A stretch of DNA of 64,000 nucleotides from Rostrohypoxylon terebratum. Its lineage: Eukaryota; Ascomycota; Sordariomycetes; Xylariales; Hypoxylaceae. The stretch lies in NCBI GenBank assembly GCA_022497145.1, contig MU385862.1, positions 186,001 to 250,000 of the forward strand, given 5' to 3'. The translations under genes and the position numbers were made by a program. Shown piece after piece: positions 36,021 through 47,774 of this stretch (its first letter is position 1; each line of letters opens with the position of its first letter). The notes below the pieces were generated by a model. It ran no database searches and was not told the DNA's origin. It saw only the letters and a program-made list of their open reading frames with translations.

Positions 36021-36748
36021 GATAAGGAATTGGTACCTAGTGGGGATAAAAGCCGCCGGCGCCTTCAAGCGGCTTCTTGTCATACTATTGCATTACTGTT
36101 GACTGTTAATGAGACAATGGATAGATTTAAGAAACATATCAATCATCCATATCCCACATTCCTCATCAGGGGCCATCGCGGAGAGAGTCCTTGTGTAGCA
36201 CGCTGTAAGGACTCCTCTGACAGTCCGCTGATACCTCAAAATACTTGGCGTATAGGTAGGCATTAAACCGAGATTCGGAACCCCCTTGCTCCCGACTTCG
36301 GGAGATGATCACGCGTAATGCTGATGTTGGAGTGTTCTGGATTCATTTGGTCCAAACAAGACAGCCGTACATAGAAGTAAATATAGAACGTGGTTCAAGC
36401 ACGGTTCTCTAGATGAAGTTACAGCAGGCAATAGAAGAAATGGGCACCAGTGGAGGTGATCAGCTCCGAGTGTAGCTAGACTGATGTAGCAGCCCGTAAG
36501 ATGGTATCTGGCCAATCAAGGCCGGGATCTTATTAATTACAGCGGACTTGAATTGGGAAAAGCAAATTTACTGCACTCTGCCACCTCCGAGATATGCAAA
36601 TTTCCAAAGTGAGAGCGCAGTATCTCGACACTATTGGGCCTTCTGAACATATAATTACGTGGATGAAAACGCCATTGCGAAGTAAGCCTACAATATATAT
36701 TCGCGTACGGAATAATACCTACCTAGGACTTAAGTCTTAGGTATTGTT
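36021..36748. other. Intergenic stretch between convergent P450 relic and methyltransferase
   Basis: No gene recognised. A near-perfect 22-base palindrome lies at 36721-36742, immediately past the methyltransferase stop codon (minus strand). Confidence 0.6.
36721..36742. repeat. 22-base near-perfect palindrome
   Basis: ACCTAGGACTT is followed directly by AAGTCTTAGGT; the halves are reverse complements with one mismatch. It lies 7 bases beyond the methyltransferase stop codon on the minus strand and could act as a hairpin in its 3' UTR, or be another member of the dispersed CCTAGG family. Confidence 0.7.
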
Positions 36749-37644
36749 TCACTCTATCCTAGTAATGGTGAATAATAAACGGCGACTATCTTCGTCTTCT
36801 AAAAGGTGGTTAGGGTTGATTCCCACCATATCCATGGTACCATCAAGTTTCCAGCGTGTTTGCGTCGCCTCTCCAACCTCTCTCCACAAAGCGTCGAAGG
36901 TTTCGATGTTATGTATGTACATGAAGTTTCCTTGCTTAATGGCCGGCATATTTCTAGGCTTGAGATTGCCCATTTGTCTTCCGACGATCACCCCTCCCTT
37001 CTTGACCAATCCCGCAATCTGTTTCGCTGCGGCGAGCTGCTCCTCGCGCGGAAATAGGTGGAAGAAGGCGCTGCAGTGTAACACATCAATTCCGTTCTCC
37101 AAGTCTGTCCATACCCTGCCTTGTGTCGCGCCCTTGAAGACGTCCGCGACTAGGAATTGAGCCTTGATCGTTTTTCGGTCAAGGAAAAGATCATAGCCTA
37201 GCTCCATGAGAGCCTTTTCGATGTCGAGGCCAATGAGGTGTTCTGAGGGGACACCGTCCAGCACCAGCTGACGCAGATCCTGTCCAAAGCAGCATCCAAT
37301 ATCTAGGAACCTAGCATCCGCGGCTTTGAGGCGCTCGACGATCGCATCGTAGATCGGAAGGGTGATCAGGGTTAGATTCGTAAATCGGTAGAGCCCAATG
37401 CACGGGTACGGGTTCGATGCAAAGCCCCGTTCACGCTAATTCGCAGTTAGATTGCCTGCGCGTGGCCTTGCGTGTCGATGTACCAGATACTTACGATGTT
37501 GTTTACATGTCTTACAACCTCGGAACCAGGTACCTTGGAGTAGTTCTCCAGAAGTCTGCGCATAGGCTCATTAACATCGGTCAAATCGTCCTGATACCAG
37601 CCCCGGTTTCGCTCCGGAAAGGATGTCTCGTTCGTAGCAGCCAT
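36749..37644 (-). CDS. SAM-dependent methyltransferase, fungal meroterpenoid-pathway type
   Basis: Exon 1 (37644-37495) and exon 2 (37435-36749) join in phase 0 over a 59-nt intron (GTAAGT...ATTAG) to give 278 residues. The protein has the N-terminal motif GWYQDDL and ASNPYPCIGLYRF, then SAM-binding motif I (FLDIGCCFGQDL, about 93-104), a second acidic motif (LIGLDIE) and VLHCSAFFHLFPREEQ. This combination is characteristic of methyltransferases in fungal meroterpenoid and related clusters (AusD-like). In those pathways they methylate a carboxyl or hydroxyl group of an intermediate; the substrate here is unknown. An in-frame ATG at 37662 would add six residues. It lies convergent to the dead P450 and next to a dead membrane protein, so it may be an orphan left from a decayed cluster. 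Confidence 0.82.
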
Positions 37645-38160
37645 CTTCGATATCCAGGACAAATACTATCGTGACACTGCGCATGGTGGGTTTCACGGCA
37701 GGGCTGAGGAGAACGAATGGGAAGTGCATGTACTTATATGACCCCCAAATTATGATTACTGATGAGATACCTATCGGTCATTGGTTGATAAGTTGAAAGT
37801 GTGTTAACGCCGAATATGACCGGATTTACTGCGTGGCGTTTTGGAATTAGATCTTAATCACGGTTTCGAGAGGTATACAAAAATCCATAGCATCGCACAG
37901 TGACACTAAGGGAATCGTCATCTAGCCCATAATGACACCAGTCAAATCCCGTGAGCGTGTATATTTAACCCAGTTAGTGTCTCTCATAATCCATAGTGAT
38001 TTCCTGAGTGACCAAAATATTCCACCTCGCAGTTACTGTCGAGCGTGATGCCCTTCGTTTAGTTCGATGTAAGGCTCATTATCTAACTTCATCCTATCTT
38101 GGGAGATGACTGTAGAGAAGGCGTTAACCTATTGCTGGCTTGATGCGGGTATAGCCTGTT
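37645..38160. other. Intergenic stretch upstream of the methyltransferase
   Basis: Promoter of the methyltransferase; no other gene recognised. Confidence 0.5.
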
Positions 38161-38339
38161 GCTAGAATGGTATTGGCCATTTACGATAGTACTTTCTTTT
38201 GGCAAATGGCGTTTTCTTTTTCTTATGATGAGTCCCAACTCCGGAAAGCGTAAGCAGAGCATGCCCGTTGTCGTCTCGGCACTTTCCAAAAAAAAAAGCC
38301 TTAGCCACCTGCAGTTTTCCATTCGAAAATTCTAGCTTC

Positions 38340-38879
38340 TCGAACATGGAGAGGAAAGAAACTTGCTGCCATGCAGACCCTACACTATTATCATTAGCTG
38401 TACCCAGGTCCCAGGCATTGTCTGGATTGTCGTTGCCCTGAAGATGGACTATACAGCCTACCAAATTGAATGCTGGAGCGCTGGGATGCTGTTAATGTGA
38501 AAAGAATCCTCAAATGAACTGATAAAGTAGGTACTGACCACAGGCCAAATGTAAAAACCCCAACGATAAGTATCATTTACTTGAGCTTCAGCGTCAAACT
38601 CCAGACTGCCTTCACTGGGAGCAGATACATTAGGTTATAATGTCGATCAAAGCGTTGAATAGACCGCTACCTAGTGTCTAACAGTATAGGGGTGCTGATG
38701 CATTTCCCTGGTAAATTTGCGTTCCAGATCTTGGCTCTTGGGATGCATGTCCATATTATCTTAGCGACAGTTGTTGAGCCATAGAATGGGATGAACCGCT
38801 CTTCTGTAGGTAATATCCGCTGCGTGTCGGCCGTTATTGTGAGCCATAGTGGCGGTGCCAACTCTAACGAGGGATATAG
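38340..38879 (-). pseudogene. SAT4/Pth11-like integral membrane protein, degraded
   Basis: Reading the minus strand from about 38879, one frame gives LWLTITADTQRILPTEERFI and then PFYGSTTVAK fused to IIWTCIPRAKIW and NLPGKCISTPILL. In the SAT4 (fungal rhodopsin-like) family these two blocks are separated by roughly two membrane helices, so an internal deletion is apparent. The frame then meets TAG after LLDTR, resumes as YNLMYLLPVKAVWSLTLKLK, meets TAA, and resumes as MILIVGVFTFGLW, which matches the family's conserved LLPI..VW and FGLW region. Sequence beyond (to about 38340) is increasingly uncertain; a frame there contains IVHLQGNDNPDNAW. The gene is clearly non-functional. Its ancestors are membrane proteins, some of them Pth11-like receptors. 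Confidence 0.7.
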
Positions 38880-40026
38880 TGCTAGCCTGAGCGTTGGAAG
38901 TTAAACTAGGACCTAGGACCTAGGTACAATACCTACCTGCCTACCTAAGGCTGGTATCTGCCGAGGTAGGCACCTATTATTAGAACTTCTAGCAACATGG
39001 TTAGCTTGCCTAAGCAGTTAGAACTTAGAAGCCCTGCTAGCCCTGTTAGCTCTGATTTCGACATTGCCTAAAGGCTGAAATTCAACCCACAGTCTTCAAA
39101 ATTCATGCTCGTCTGGTATATATCCTAAAATATACCCGAAGGAAGAATAATATTGTTATCAATGGAATAGAAACTCCCATAGCTATACTGTTCTTCCTGC
39201 CCAAGGTCTCTGAGTTCACGAAGTTAGATGTCACCCTTGGACAGGCGATTGTGTCGGTGTTGGAGGGGCTGTCACCATCTTGTCGTCTACCGTATATGAG
39301 CGCTTAGGCCGCGACTATACTTCTATGTATAATAAGATTGGAGTATATCTCAAACGTCAATATCCAACTTTTCGTGGCCTCGATCTAGGGATTGTACAGC
39401 AAACATGATTTTAATCAAGCCTAGGTGCCTATACCGAAATCATTCCCTTCTTCTCTTCCTCCATTTCTTGTTTTCCATTCTGCCCAGGTCCGATCCCTTC
39501 GGAAAACCCTAACATAGCTGAATTAGATCAGTGCCGGACTCGAATTTTATCATAGGACACATGATCTCAATCCGATGAAAGACGTCCTGCTTGTGTCAAT
39601 ATTGTGTCTCAAATCACCATATAACTATAATCATTTTGGGCTGCTTAGATGATTCACACCTGGAGCCGGAGAATCGCCACAAATGCAAGTAGCCACCATA
39701 CAATCCTACTCAACGCCTCTTGTTTTGCGTTGGTCACCCGCCTGGGACTCGGGAAAGAGTTGCATATGTATACATGTATCTCGGGGATACGATGCATAAT
39801 AAATTAGAAATTTCCGGCTACCGGAGGGTACTTCCGTGTAACATCAGGCGTTGAGGCGTCTTAGCTGACGAGGCATGGTTCTTTGTTGTCTCTCCTGCTC
39901 CCTCCTATCCGGAATGTCGGGAGGCCGTGTCTCTCTTTTCTTGCCCCCAATTCTGCATCTTTGAAATGCGAACTCACTTGTCTCGTAATTTTTCTTCATG
40001 CTCCTGCTACCGTGGGGAAATTCGCA
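38880..40026. other. Intergenic stretch with palindromic motif
   Basis: A tandem of the dispersed motif lies at 38906-38925 (CTAGG followed by ACCTAGGACCTAGGT) with TACCTACCTGCCTACC after it. The rest is presumably the promoter of the MFS gene. No gene recognised. Confidence 0.55.
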
Positions 40027-41571
40027 ATGGCTGATCGCGAAGATGCTAGCGTTGTCGAAGGTCCTGACGGGGCCTTCATGAGCTTGCACTCCGATCTCGC
40101 GTCCGAGGAGGCTTCCAGATCATATGTTGACGAGAAAAAGCTACTCCGCAAGACAGACATCCATGTCGTACCTATACTGTTCCTCGTATACCTAGCGGCG
40201 TTTCTTGATCGGTAGGAGCGCAGACCTTTTTAAATGACTCCGACCGAGGAGCTGACTGTTTTTAGTGTCAATATATCCAATGCCTTGACTATGGGGATGC
40301 CTGCAGAGCTCGGGCTAGAGGGCCAGCAGTCGAACATTGCGCTCTGCATTTTCTTTGTGCCATATATCATATTCGAAGTCCCGTCCAACGTTCTTATGAA
40401 GAAGTTAAACCCTCACGTCTGGCTAGCGGCCTGTATCTTTGTCTTTGGAATCGTAATGGTAGCCCAAGGCTTCGTTAAGAGCTACAGCGGATTGCTAGCT
40501 ACTAGGTTCTTCCTAGGACTAGCTGAGGCGGGAATTTTCCCAGGTAGTTTCTACTTGATCAGTTTCTGGTATAAGAAAGAAGAGGCTCAAAAACGATTTA
40601 CGGTATATTGGTCCAGTACCATCTTAGCCGGGGCCTTTGGAAGTTTGTTGGCTAGCGCCATAGGAAACATGGGTGGTATTCGAGGCCTTAGTAATTGGAG
40701 ATGGGTCTTCATACTAGAAGGCATCGCGACGGTGTTGGTTGGTATACTGGCATTCTTCTGCATTACGGACTTCCCGCGAGAAGCGAAGTGGTTATCTCCC
40801 GAAGAGAGGGTGTTCGTGTTGAACAAGATAGAGAACGACGAAGCTCGCGGAACCCCTGTCACCACGAAAGACGTTCTCGCATTCCTCACAACGGCTAAGG
40901 CCTGGTTCGGCGCAATCATGTATTTCTGTGAGTCGACTCGCCAAAAACTAAGTGGAAGAGTGAATACCTACTAATCTCGCACAGCCGTTTTGGTTCCCTC
41001 ATACTCGCTTTCGTACTTCACACCAACAATCATCCAGACACTCGGTTATAGCACAATCCAAACTCAGCTGCATTCGGTCCCGCCATTTGCAGCAGCCTTC
41101 GGTTTCGCTGTCGTCCTAGCTTACTTCTCCGACAGGGTCCGGATGCGCTCGCCGTTCATATTTCTCGGCCTCGCACTATTGATCACTGGGCTCTCTATCC
41201 TCATCACCACCCACGGGAAATCGCATTTCTCAGCTGAGTATGCGGGCATCTGCCTCACAGCTATGGGATCTTTCGGCATTGGTGGGATGGTCATCTGTTG
41301 GTATGTGATGAACCTTTGGGGTCACGCAGAGAGGAGTATTGGAACGGCGTGGATGATAGGTTTTGGTAACTGCGGAGGTGTCGTTGCAACATTCCTTTTT
41401 CAGAAGAAAGATGCTCCCTACTACCACACAGGCTATACCACCTGTCTTTCCATGGGATGTCTTTGCGTAGCTTCATGTGCTGGCTACGCTTTATACATCT
41501 GGCGGCAGAGAAAAGTGACATGCGCGACCGAGGAGGGTGGAGTGGAGGTGGAGAAGGTGTTGTATTTCTAA
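40027..41571 (+). CDS. MFS transporter, DAL5/TNA1-type anion:cation symporter family
   Basis: Three exons, 40027-40211, 40266-40927 and 40985-41571, give 477 residues with phase-consistent joins. Family signatures are the start of the first helix region (KTDIHVVPILFLVYLAAFLDR then VNISNA), EVPSNVLMKKL, ATRFFLGLAEAGIFPGSFYL, the YWSSTILAGAFGSLLASAI helix, and NWRWVFILEGIATV. About 12 membrane helices are visible, with the usual central cytosolic loop around ITDFPREAKWLSPEER. Members carry organic anions such as allantoate, nicotinate, pantothenate or similar small acids across the plasma membrane by proton symport. The substrate is not readable from sequence. The gene is intact although its neighbours (P450, SAT4) are dead. 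Confidence 0.88.
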
Positions 41572-41878
41572 AGGCTGTGCTATTGGGAATAGCTGGCTTT
41601 CAATTCGATCGATAGGCGCCCTACAAGCTTCATGTGGATATATATATCTTTATCATGTTCCTGATTGAAATGCGCAAGAACGCCTGTTTCCATCACGGCT
41701 CTACGCGACGACGTGAGTACTTTAAAAAGACACTCACCAAGAGAAGAGCAAATAGGGGGAAATAGTGGTAATTAATGGGGCTAATTATCGCAAGCATAAT
41801 CGGTGCTTTATTTCAGCATACCCTTTCCGTGGAATAGGTTAGTCATTGTTCGTAGACTAAGTTATCGCGGCTTGAGAC
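41572..41878. other. Intergenic stretch between convergent genes
   Basis: 3' flanks of the MFS gene and of the small membrane protein. A possible short last exon of the latter (41822-41813) falls here. Confidence 0.5.
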
Positions 41879-42364
41879 TTACATAACAGGTCCATTCCAA
41901 AGTGAACTGATGTCTTCTTCCAATGATCTGTCCACGACCTCCTGGTCCCCCTTTAGTGCCAAGCGACGCAGTCTTTCCCTCTTATCAAGAATGAGCATAA
42001 GCCAGACTACAAGGGATGAGCATGGAGGGTTAACGACGACGAAGATGAAGATTAAAGGATTCCAAAATAGATCTCTCTCTTTGATGATGCACCAAATCCC
42101 CGGGATCGTCAAGAGGTACGAGACAATCAAACAAGTACCGGCTTTCCGTATGTCGTGATCCAACATGCCAGGTTCTTCTTCAGTAACGACACATAGACAC
42201 TTAGGTATATGCAGTATCTTTTGGATCCGACGGCCTCCTTGTATTATCCACGTGCGTTGTCGAACGAATAGCTTTTCAGAGATATAAAGAATCGCAGTTA
42301 TGAAGCCGAACCACGTGGATGCCGCACAAATCCTTACGCAGAATTCTGCGCATAATTCTTCCAT
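41879..42364 (-). CDS. Hypothetical small membrane protein
   Basis: An open frame of 161 codons that I do not recognise. It shows three hydrophobic segments: about residues 10-30 (ICAASTWFGFITAILYI), 76-95 (GTCLIVSYLLTIPGIWCII) and 100-125 (FWNPLIFIFVVVNPPC). A basic loop containing several cysteines and EEEP lies between the first two. The C-terminus is charged (LDKRERLRRLALKGDQEVV). The stop overlaps a good splice donor (TTAT|GTAAGT); with a GACTAAC-like branch and acceptor GGAAAG, the tail would become VMVC, adding two residues. No neighbour suggests a role. It could be a real lineage-restricted gene or a chance frame. Confidence 0.4.
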   Translation of the reverse strand: MEELCAEFCVRICAASTWFGFITAILYISEKLFVRQRTWIIQGGRRIQKILHIPKCLCVVTEEEPGMLDHDIRKAGTCLIVSYLLTIPGIWCIIKERDLFWNPLIFIFVVVNPPCSSLVVWLMLILDKRERLRRLALKGDQEVVDRSLEEDISSLWNGPVM

Positions 42365-42995
42365 TGCATAGACAGTAGGTAATAATAGCGCGGTAAATAT
42401 GAGCTCTGTATGGGCAAGAATGTATTGGTGATGTGCGTGAGGCGTCGGGCTTCGGGGTGTTGTTGAAATGTTTACTGCGAATGGGTTGTCTTAGGAAATT
42501 GAGTTGGGATAAATAAAAGCGAGAGATGGGCAATATTCTGTATTGAAATGTGGTATAAAGATGAGGTACACGATTCACTAAGACTCTAAGATACTAGGTA
42601 GGTACTACCACGTAAAGTTCTGTAGCAGCTTCAAGGTTTTGTGAACCCCCATTCTTCCAATTATTTTACCTACTACTAGGTATGTGGTTGACTTCTAAGC
42701 AGAACTTAACCTTGGAAGTCTTAAGATTTTGCGAAAGCGCTCTAGTAAATTCTGATCCATCCTCCACTGAATAGGGGCGATGTAATAGTTAGAGTTTTAA
42801 GTTTGTGTATTGCATCTATAGCATCCATAGCAACTTCCAAGGTTACCATAAGCTTTAAGGTTAGCATGGCACGCCTTACTAATTCGCGTCGCAACTAATC
42901 ACTAATCATCCACTGACAGGTGTGAGAGCTTTACTTTATCTTAGTCTCGTAGCTTCATTTATTTCAACTCGGGACTTCTAATTCGACATGATCTT
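42365..42995. other. Intergenic stretch
   Basis: No gene recognised; it lies between the start of the small membrane-protein frame and the end of the AAA ATPase gene. Confidence 0.55.
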
Positions 42996-45900
42996 TCAAT
43001 CATCACTGTCCGAGCTTTCGTCGGACTTATCCGTATCCGGATCCTTTGCCTTCTCCTTCTCCTTCTCCTTCCCCTTCTTCCTCTCACTCTTCGAACTCTT
43101 CTTCTTGTCCTTCTTCTGTTTTTTCGGCTCTGTTTTCTTAGATTTCTTCTTACTCTTTTTATGTTTCGACGGTCGTTCAGACTCGGAATCAGATTTGCTC
43201 GAGTCCTCCGATGAATCCTCAGTCGCGTCGGAGTCCGACGAGCTCTCGGATTCGTCGGAAAGAGGCAACCCCTTCAACTTTTTATTCTCGGCGCGCTTGT
43301 ATGTGCCACCAGCCCGAATCTTGTCGCGCGCTGCCATCTTATCCTCGTCAAAACCATGTGTGGATAGGAGGTAAAGATCGAATTCATGAGATGCTTGCGC
43401 GATAGTGTCGAACTGCTCAACGGACAAGACCGGAGACTTGCTGGTATCTTGGACCTTGAATTCAGCTTTCGTCATTGATGTTAGCAATCGGTGCTCTAAA
43501 CATTCTAGAGGCCAATTCATTCAATTGGGTGTAATGCCTCTTTGTTAAGGACTGCTGGTATTTTTGGTGATTTGGTGATATCCTTAACAGTAATGTTTCT
43601 AATGGTGGGGGTACGAAGTACAGGGAGGGGGCTTCAAGCCTTCAGCCACCCCGCCCCCTTTTTTCATCCCTCTACTAGGATGAGATGATGGCTTGGGAAA
43701 TCCCACCAAACACATGATATGACTCAAAACTCCTCCAAACAGAGAAAAGAAAAGAACCGAATATGGCTTACCTAGAGCTAATGCCGACTGAAATGCATTT
43801 CGGATCTGTCTGCCGTTCCAATGAAGATCCTCGAAATTTAAGTCTGCATATCGGAGTATCTTCTCTTTATCGACTTTGATTGGGGGGTGGCCTAGTTTGG
43901 CACGCTCCTCGTTGATCTCCTTCAAGCGCCTGAAGTTCACCTTCCAAATCTTACGAGATTGTTTCCGGTCGAGTTGTGGATAATAAAGCGTCAGGTGAAG
44001 ACGACTCTTAAATGCGTCGTCTATCGCGCCGATACGGTTAGTTGTCAAAAATAGAATACCAGGATAATACTCTAAAGTCCTTAGGAAGACTGAAATCCGT
44101 AAATGTTAGTTTGAGATGTAAGCTGTAAGGAGAATATATGTATGGTAGATTTCTTACTTGACATGAGTCCATTCCTCTTGATGTCTTCTCTATTGCGCTT
44201 CGCGAGGAAAACGTCGGCTTCATCAAGCAATAGGACACAGCCCCATCTATGCGCTAGGTTGAAAACTCTGTCCAAGTTTTTCTCGACTTCAAGGGGCTGG
44301 TAGCCTACGTCGCCTGTTCAAACGTTAGGTAAGCAACTTATCAATCGTCCAGAACAAATTTACTTACCACAAGTAATCGGGAAGAGGGGTCGTCTAGTGT
44401 AGGCGGCAACACATTCTGTGAAGTACGTCAGTGGCGTTCCTTAACACGATCATACTGGCTGCCAAGAAAATACCGACCTGCAGTTGAAGTTTTCCCAACT
44501 CCTGGTGCGCCGTGGATTAAAATGATACATCCCTTTCCTAGAAAAAGACCTTTTTAGCTATCATCTAAAAGGATTGTCCAAATAATGGACGGGGACATAC
44601 CTTTGCCCTTGACGAGGTCGACCTCTGGTGTTTGACGAAGTCCATTGTTCAGGATTCGGGTGCCAGCGGTATGATTCTTCACCATCGCAAGGACAATATC
44701 CTTATAGCCTGGCGGTAAAACCAAGTCTTTCCATCCCGCTGTGTCCGTGGGGTTCACATCCACCTTGTCGTTAGAAACCGCTGACCACTTGAGTACGTTC
44801 ACATCTAGGTGAACTATCCATGGAACTTTTAGTTCTCCACTTCAAATTGCAGCAGAAGTAATTCAGACAAGACTTACCCCATTTGCGAGACCGCAACACG
44901 AAGCCAGGGACCGCTCCGGGTAACAGTCGTATAAAGTCTGTAGCTTCCATGTGCTTCTTGATGGCCTCTATCGCTAATTTAGGATCCTTCTCTTCCGGTT
45001 CATCTGTCGACAACGAATGTCAGCATCTTCTTTCACGATATAAAGGATACGGGCCATAGGTACAGTCGCAGAGAGACCTTCGTAAAGATGGATTGATTTT
45101 ATCGACCTTGAAGGACTCTGTATACATGTCACGAGAACAATTCACTCTCCGGCAGGGCTTGTCATGGGTGCAGCTATTAGATGTCCCCACTACTTCAATA
45201 ATCTGAGCAATTGGCCTGAGTATCCCAAGGGGCTGAAGGGGAGCACAAATTGGGCGAAGCCCCTTGTTCTCTTGGTAATAAAGCTTAAGATCGACGATAA
45301 CCGAGCTCAGGACCTAGATAAATACCTAGTGAGTACGAGACGTGAGTGTCTAACGAGTTCTCAACTTACTTCCTCTTTATCTTCACCAACAGTTAATCCT
45401 TCATATATCATGTGTGATATTTGGGTCATTTCGATGAACTTGCGTCCGCGCTGTAGAAGCATATCGGATACCTGCTCATATTGAGGATGGAAATGTATTG
45501 GATAGGCCTCGAGACTGGTGATGTCAACTTCTCCTTCGAAGGGCTTGAAGATGAAGAAATCCTCGATAGGAGTATACTTCTCAGCATCAGAGTCTACGGA
45601 GAAACAAAATACTTTGAGCGTAGTAAACTGTTCCTTCGCACTGATGGACATGTTCTCTTTATTTTGTTGATTGTTTTTACCCATGGGCTGTTGGGTAATG
45701 ATTGAACTATCATCGCGCTCTGGGTCGAAGTAAACTCCAACGCCTCCCTCGGAAGACACGACACGGTATGCTTGGGGAGTCGCTTTGGGCCTGGTTAGGT
45801 ATTTCTTGGTGTTGGGATCTCCATCTAGGAATACTTCAAGCTCTTGGTTTCCTTTCTTCATCGGGCAATATATCGTGTCATTGACGTTGAATACCATCCA

Positions 45901-47160
45901 TAGGTTTTCGAACGATACTTTGGTTCTAGTTCCCTCGCGAATCTCTTCGTAAAGTTTAACCTGTGGCTCCAGATACTTCTCAATGAACTTCAACAGTTCA
46001 CGAAAATGATCGAGTGCTTCTCTGCGCTCGTGTATGGGCTCGACCTCCACAACTGTCCGTTTGGTCGCTTCCGAAAGTTTGCGAAGATTGCTGGATTCTT
46101 CTTTATGGAGCGACGGCGTCTGGTTTCCTTGGGCTTCGTTTGCCTCTTCCTTCGACTCAGGGTTTCCAGTCTGTTCATGACTCTCTTCACCCGATACGGT
46201 TGATCTAAGATATTTTTTTTAGCGAAACATCGTGCAAGAAATAAGAAAGACGAACCCAAACTTATTTTCAAGCTTCGCGATGTGGGCACGAATATCTGGG
46301 AGGCCACGAATTATGAAGCGAAAGGGCTTAAATAATTCAACGATCTCATGTGGGGGCATGGAAAAATCGGCGATAGAGCTGAAGAAACTTGAGATAGGAT
46401 CCGAATCTATCCGAAAGCCGGCCACTTCGATATCATCTGGGTTTAACTCTTCATTTTCGTTATGTGCTTGAGAAGCCTCTATGGACCTTTCATTTTTCCA
46501 TTTGTAAACAACTCTGATGAAGTCGTCGGGGCCAACACACGAGCAATATGTGTCTGCAATATCTTCTCTGCCTGGTTTGATACGTCCAGTTTGATCAACT
46601 TCCTCACTGAGAAGGAAAAACTTGACCTTAAACTCCGAAGTCGATAGGCCAACTTCCGAAGCATCGGTAGCAGCGCTCTTGTCGCCTCTTCCATCCTTTT
46701 CATCCTTTTCATCCCTCTTTTCATTGAGCTTCGACTCTAGAACTCGGATGCGTGATTCAAGGTTATAAGTGTACTCTATTAGGCTTGAGACTAAGCGCGG
46801 GCCTTTACCGTTCGGACTTGCAGGCCTTGATCCTCGCCTACGTTCTATTTTCCGAACATAGGCGTCGAGGAAACCGACGTCTGATAATCGACTAGCACCT
46901 TTAATGTCTTCCTCTGAGTCACTGGCCCCAGAGTGACTGCTGTCGGAATTTCTCCGTGATGTTGGGCGGCGAGCTCTCCGAGACCAGCGGATCGGAGGAG
47001 TCGGGCTGCGGATATCTTCTCTATCAGGTGGCGGCGTCTCGGAACGCTCCGATCCTGACTCACTTGCATTGGTTTCGAGTTTTTCTTTTTCATTGAGGGC
47101 CTTTTCTTCAACCTCCTCAGCTGGTGGAGTGGGCGCCGAGGGAGCTTCCTCGATCGTCAT
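42996..47160 (-). CDS. AAA+ ATPase with DUF7025-like domain and Lys/Ser-rich tail
   Basis: I assembled ten exons: 47160-46256, 46204-45370, 45313-45064, 45003-44878, 44825-44601, 44537-44478, 44415-44368, 44313-44158, 44089-43772 and 43465-42996. The phases agree throughout and give 1130 residues. The N-terminal 200 residues are acidic, then Arg/Ser-rich. A DUF7025-like region lies at about 335-450 (REALDHFRELLKFIEKYLEP, VSFENLWMVFNV). The AAA+ core has Walker A GAPGVGKT on a 60-base exon, Walker B VLLLDEAD, sensor-1 region LFLTTNR, and the family's AEFKVQ and THGFDEDKMAARDKIR C-terminal region. The last about 100 residues are Lys/Ser/Asp-rich and low-complexity. Such fungal AAA proteins have no settled function and are often found near incompatibility-type genes. 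A start at 47268 would add 36 residues. The last intron (306 nt) ends at a textbook GCTAAC branch plus AAAG acceptor. Confidence 0.85.
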
Positions 47161-47774
47161 CTTTTCGTTCACGAGTTGGTATCTCGTGGAATTCCGGTTT
47201 ACCAATATCGATGCACCCAGTGAAATAATTGCTTTGTGGTAACCTCGGCCAGGTATGTGGGCAATCAACTAAACATTTAGACCTTAATTATTTCATCCGA
47301 GACGGAGCAGCAAAATCAACAAAATAGCATTGAGGGAATAGAATAGGAAGCAGGAATGAAGGACATCTATATACATCCATGGAGCCAGATCCCAAATAAA
47401 TAACATCAGATTTCGGTCTCCACGATTTTCTGAAACCATTCTAGGATTTTCCCAAGATTTTTCAGCTCTCGATCTGCGATACTGCTTTCGGTCAAGCTCT
47501 TACGATTGGGGGCCAAACATCCTAGAGTCACATCGATTGGTTTATCATCTTAGGCGGCTCGCCTAGACACGTAATGATGTCCACTAGACTGCAGAAGATT
47601 GGAAGCGTGATGCGCTTCCATGGAGCAACTGCACGCAAGTGGTGCCTGTTCGTCGACCCCTGCTGCCGACCTATGTCAATCTCACCATCTCAATCATACC
47701 TCAACCAACTCACCCTTCGTTCTTGACGACAAGATAGATTACGATCAGTATCGAACTGTACCGACCTAGACGAT
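47161..47774. promoter_or_regulatory. Shared divergent promoter region (AAA ATPase / STAND-like gene)
   Basis: 614 bases lie between the two divergent start codons and must carry both promoters. CTCACC/CAATC-rich sequence precedes the plus-strand start. No specific operator could be recognised. Confidence 0.5.

Noticed and set aside
43599..44048. AAA ATPase ending at an in-frame stop after LALGKPYSVLFF
   Set aside because: That is readthrough into the last intron; splicing to 43465 gives the family's AEFKVQ...THG C-terminal region.
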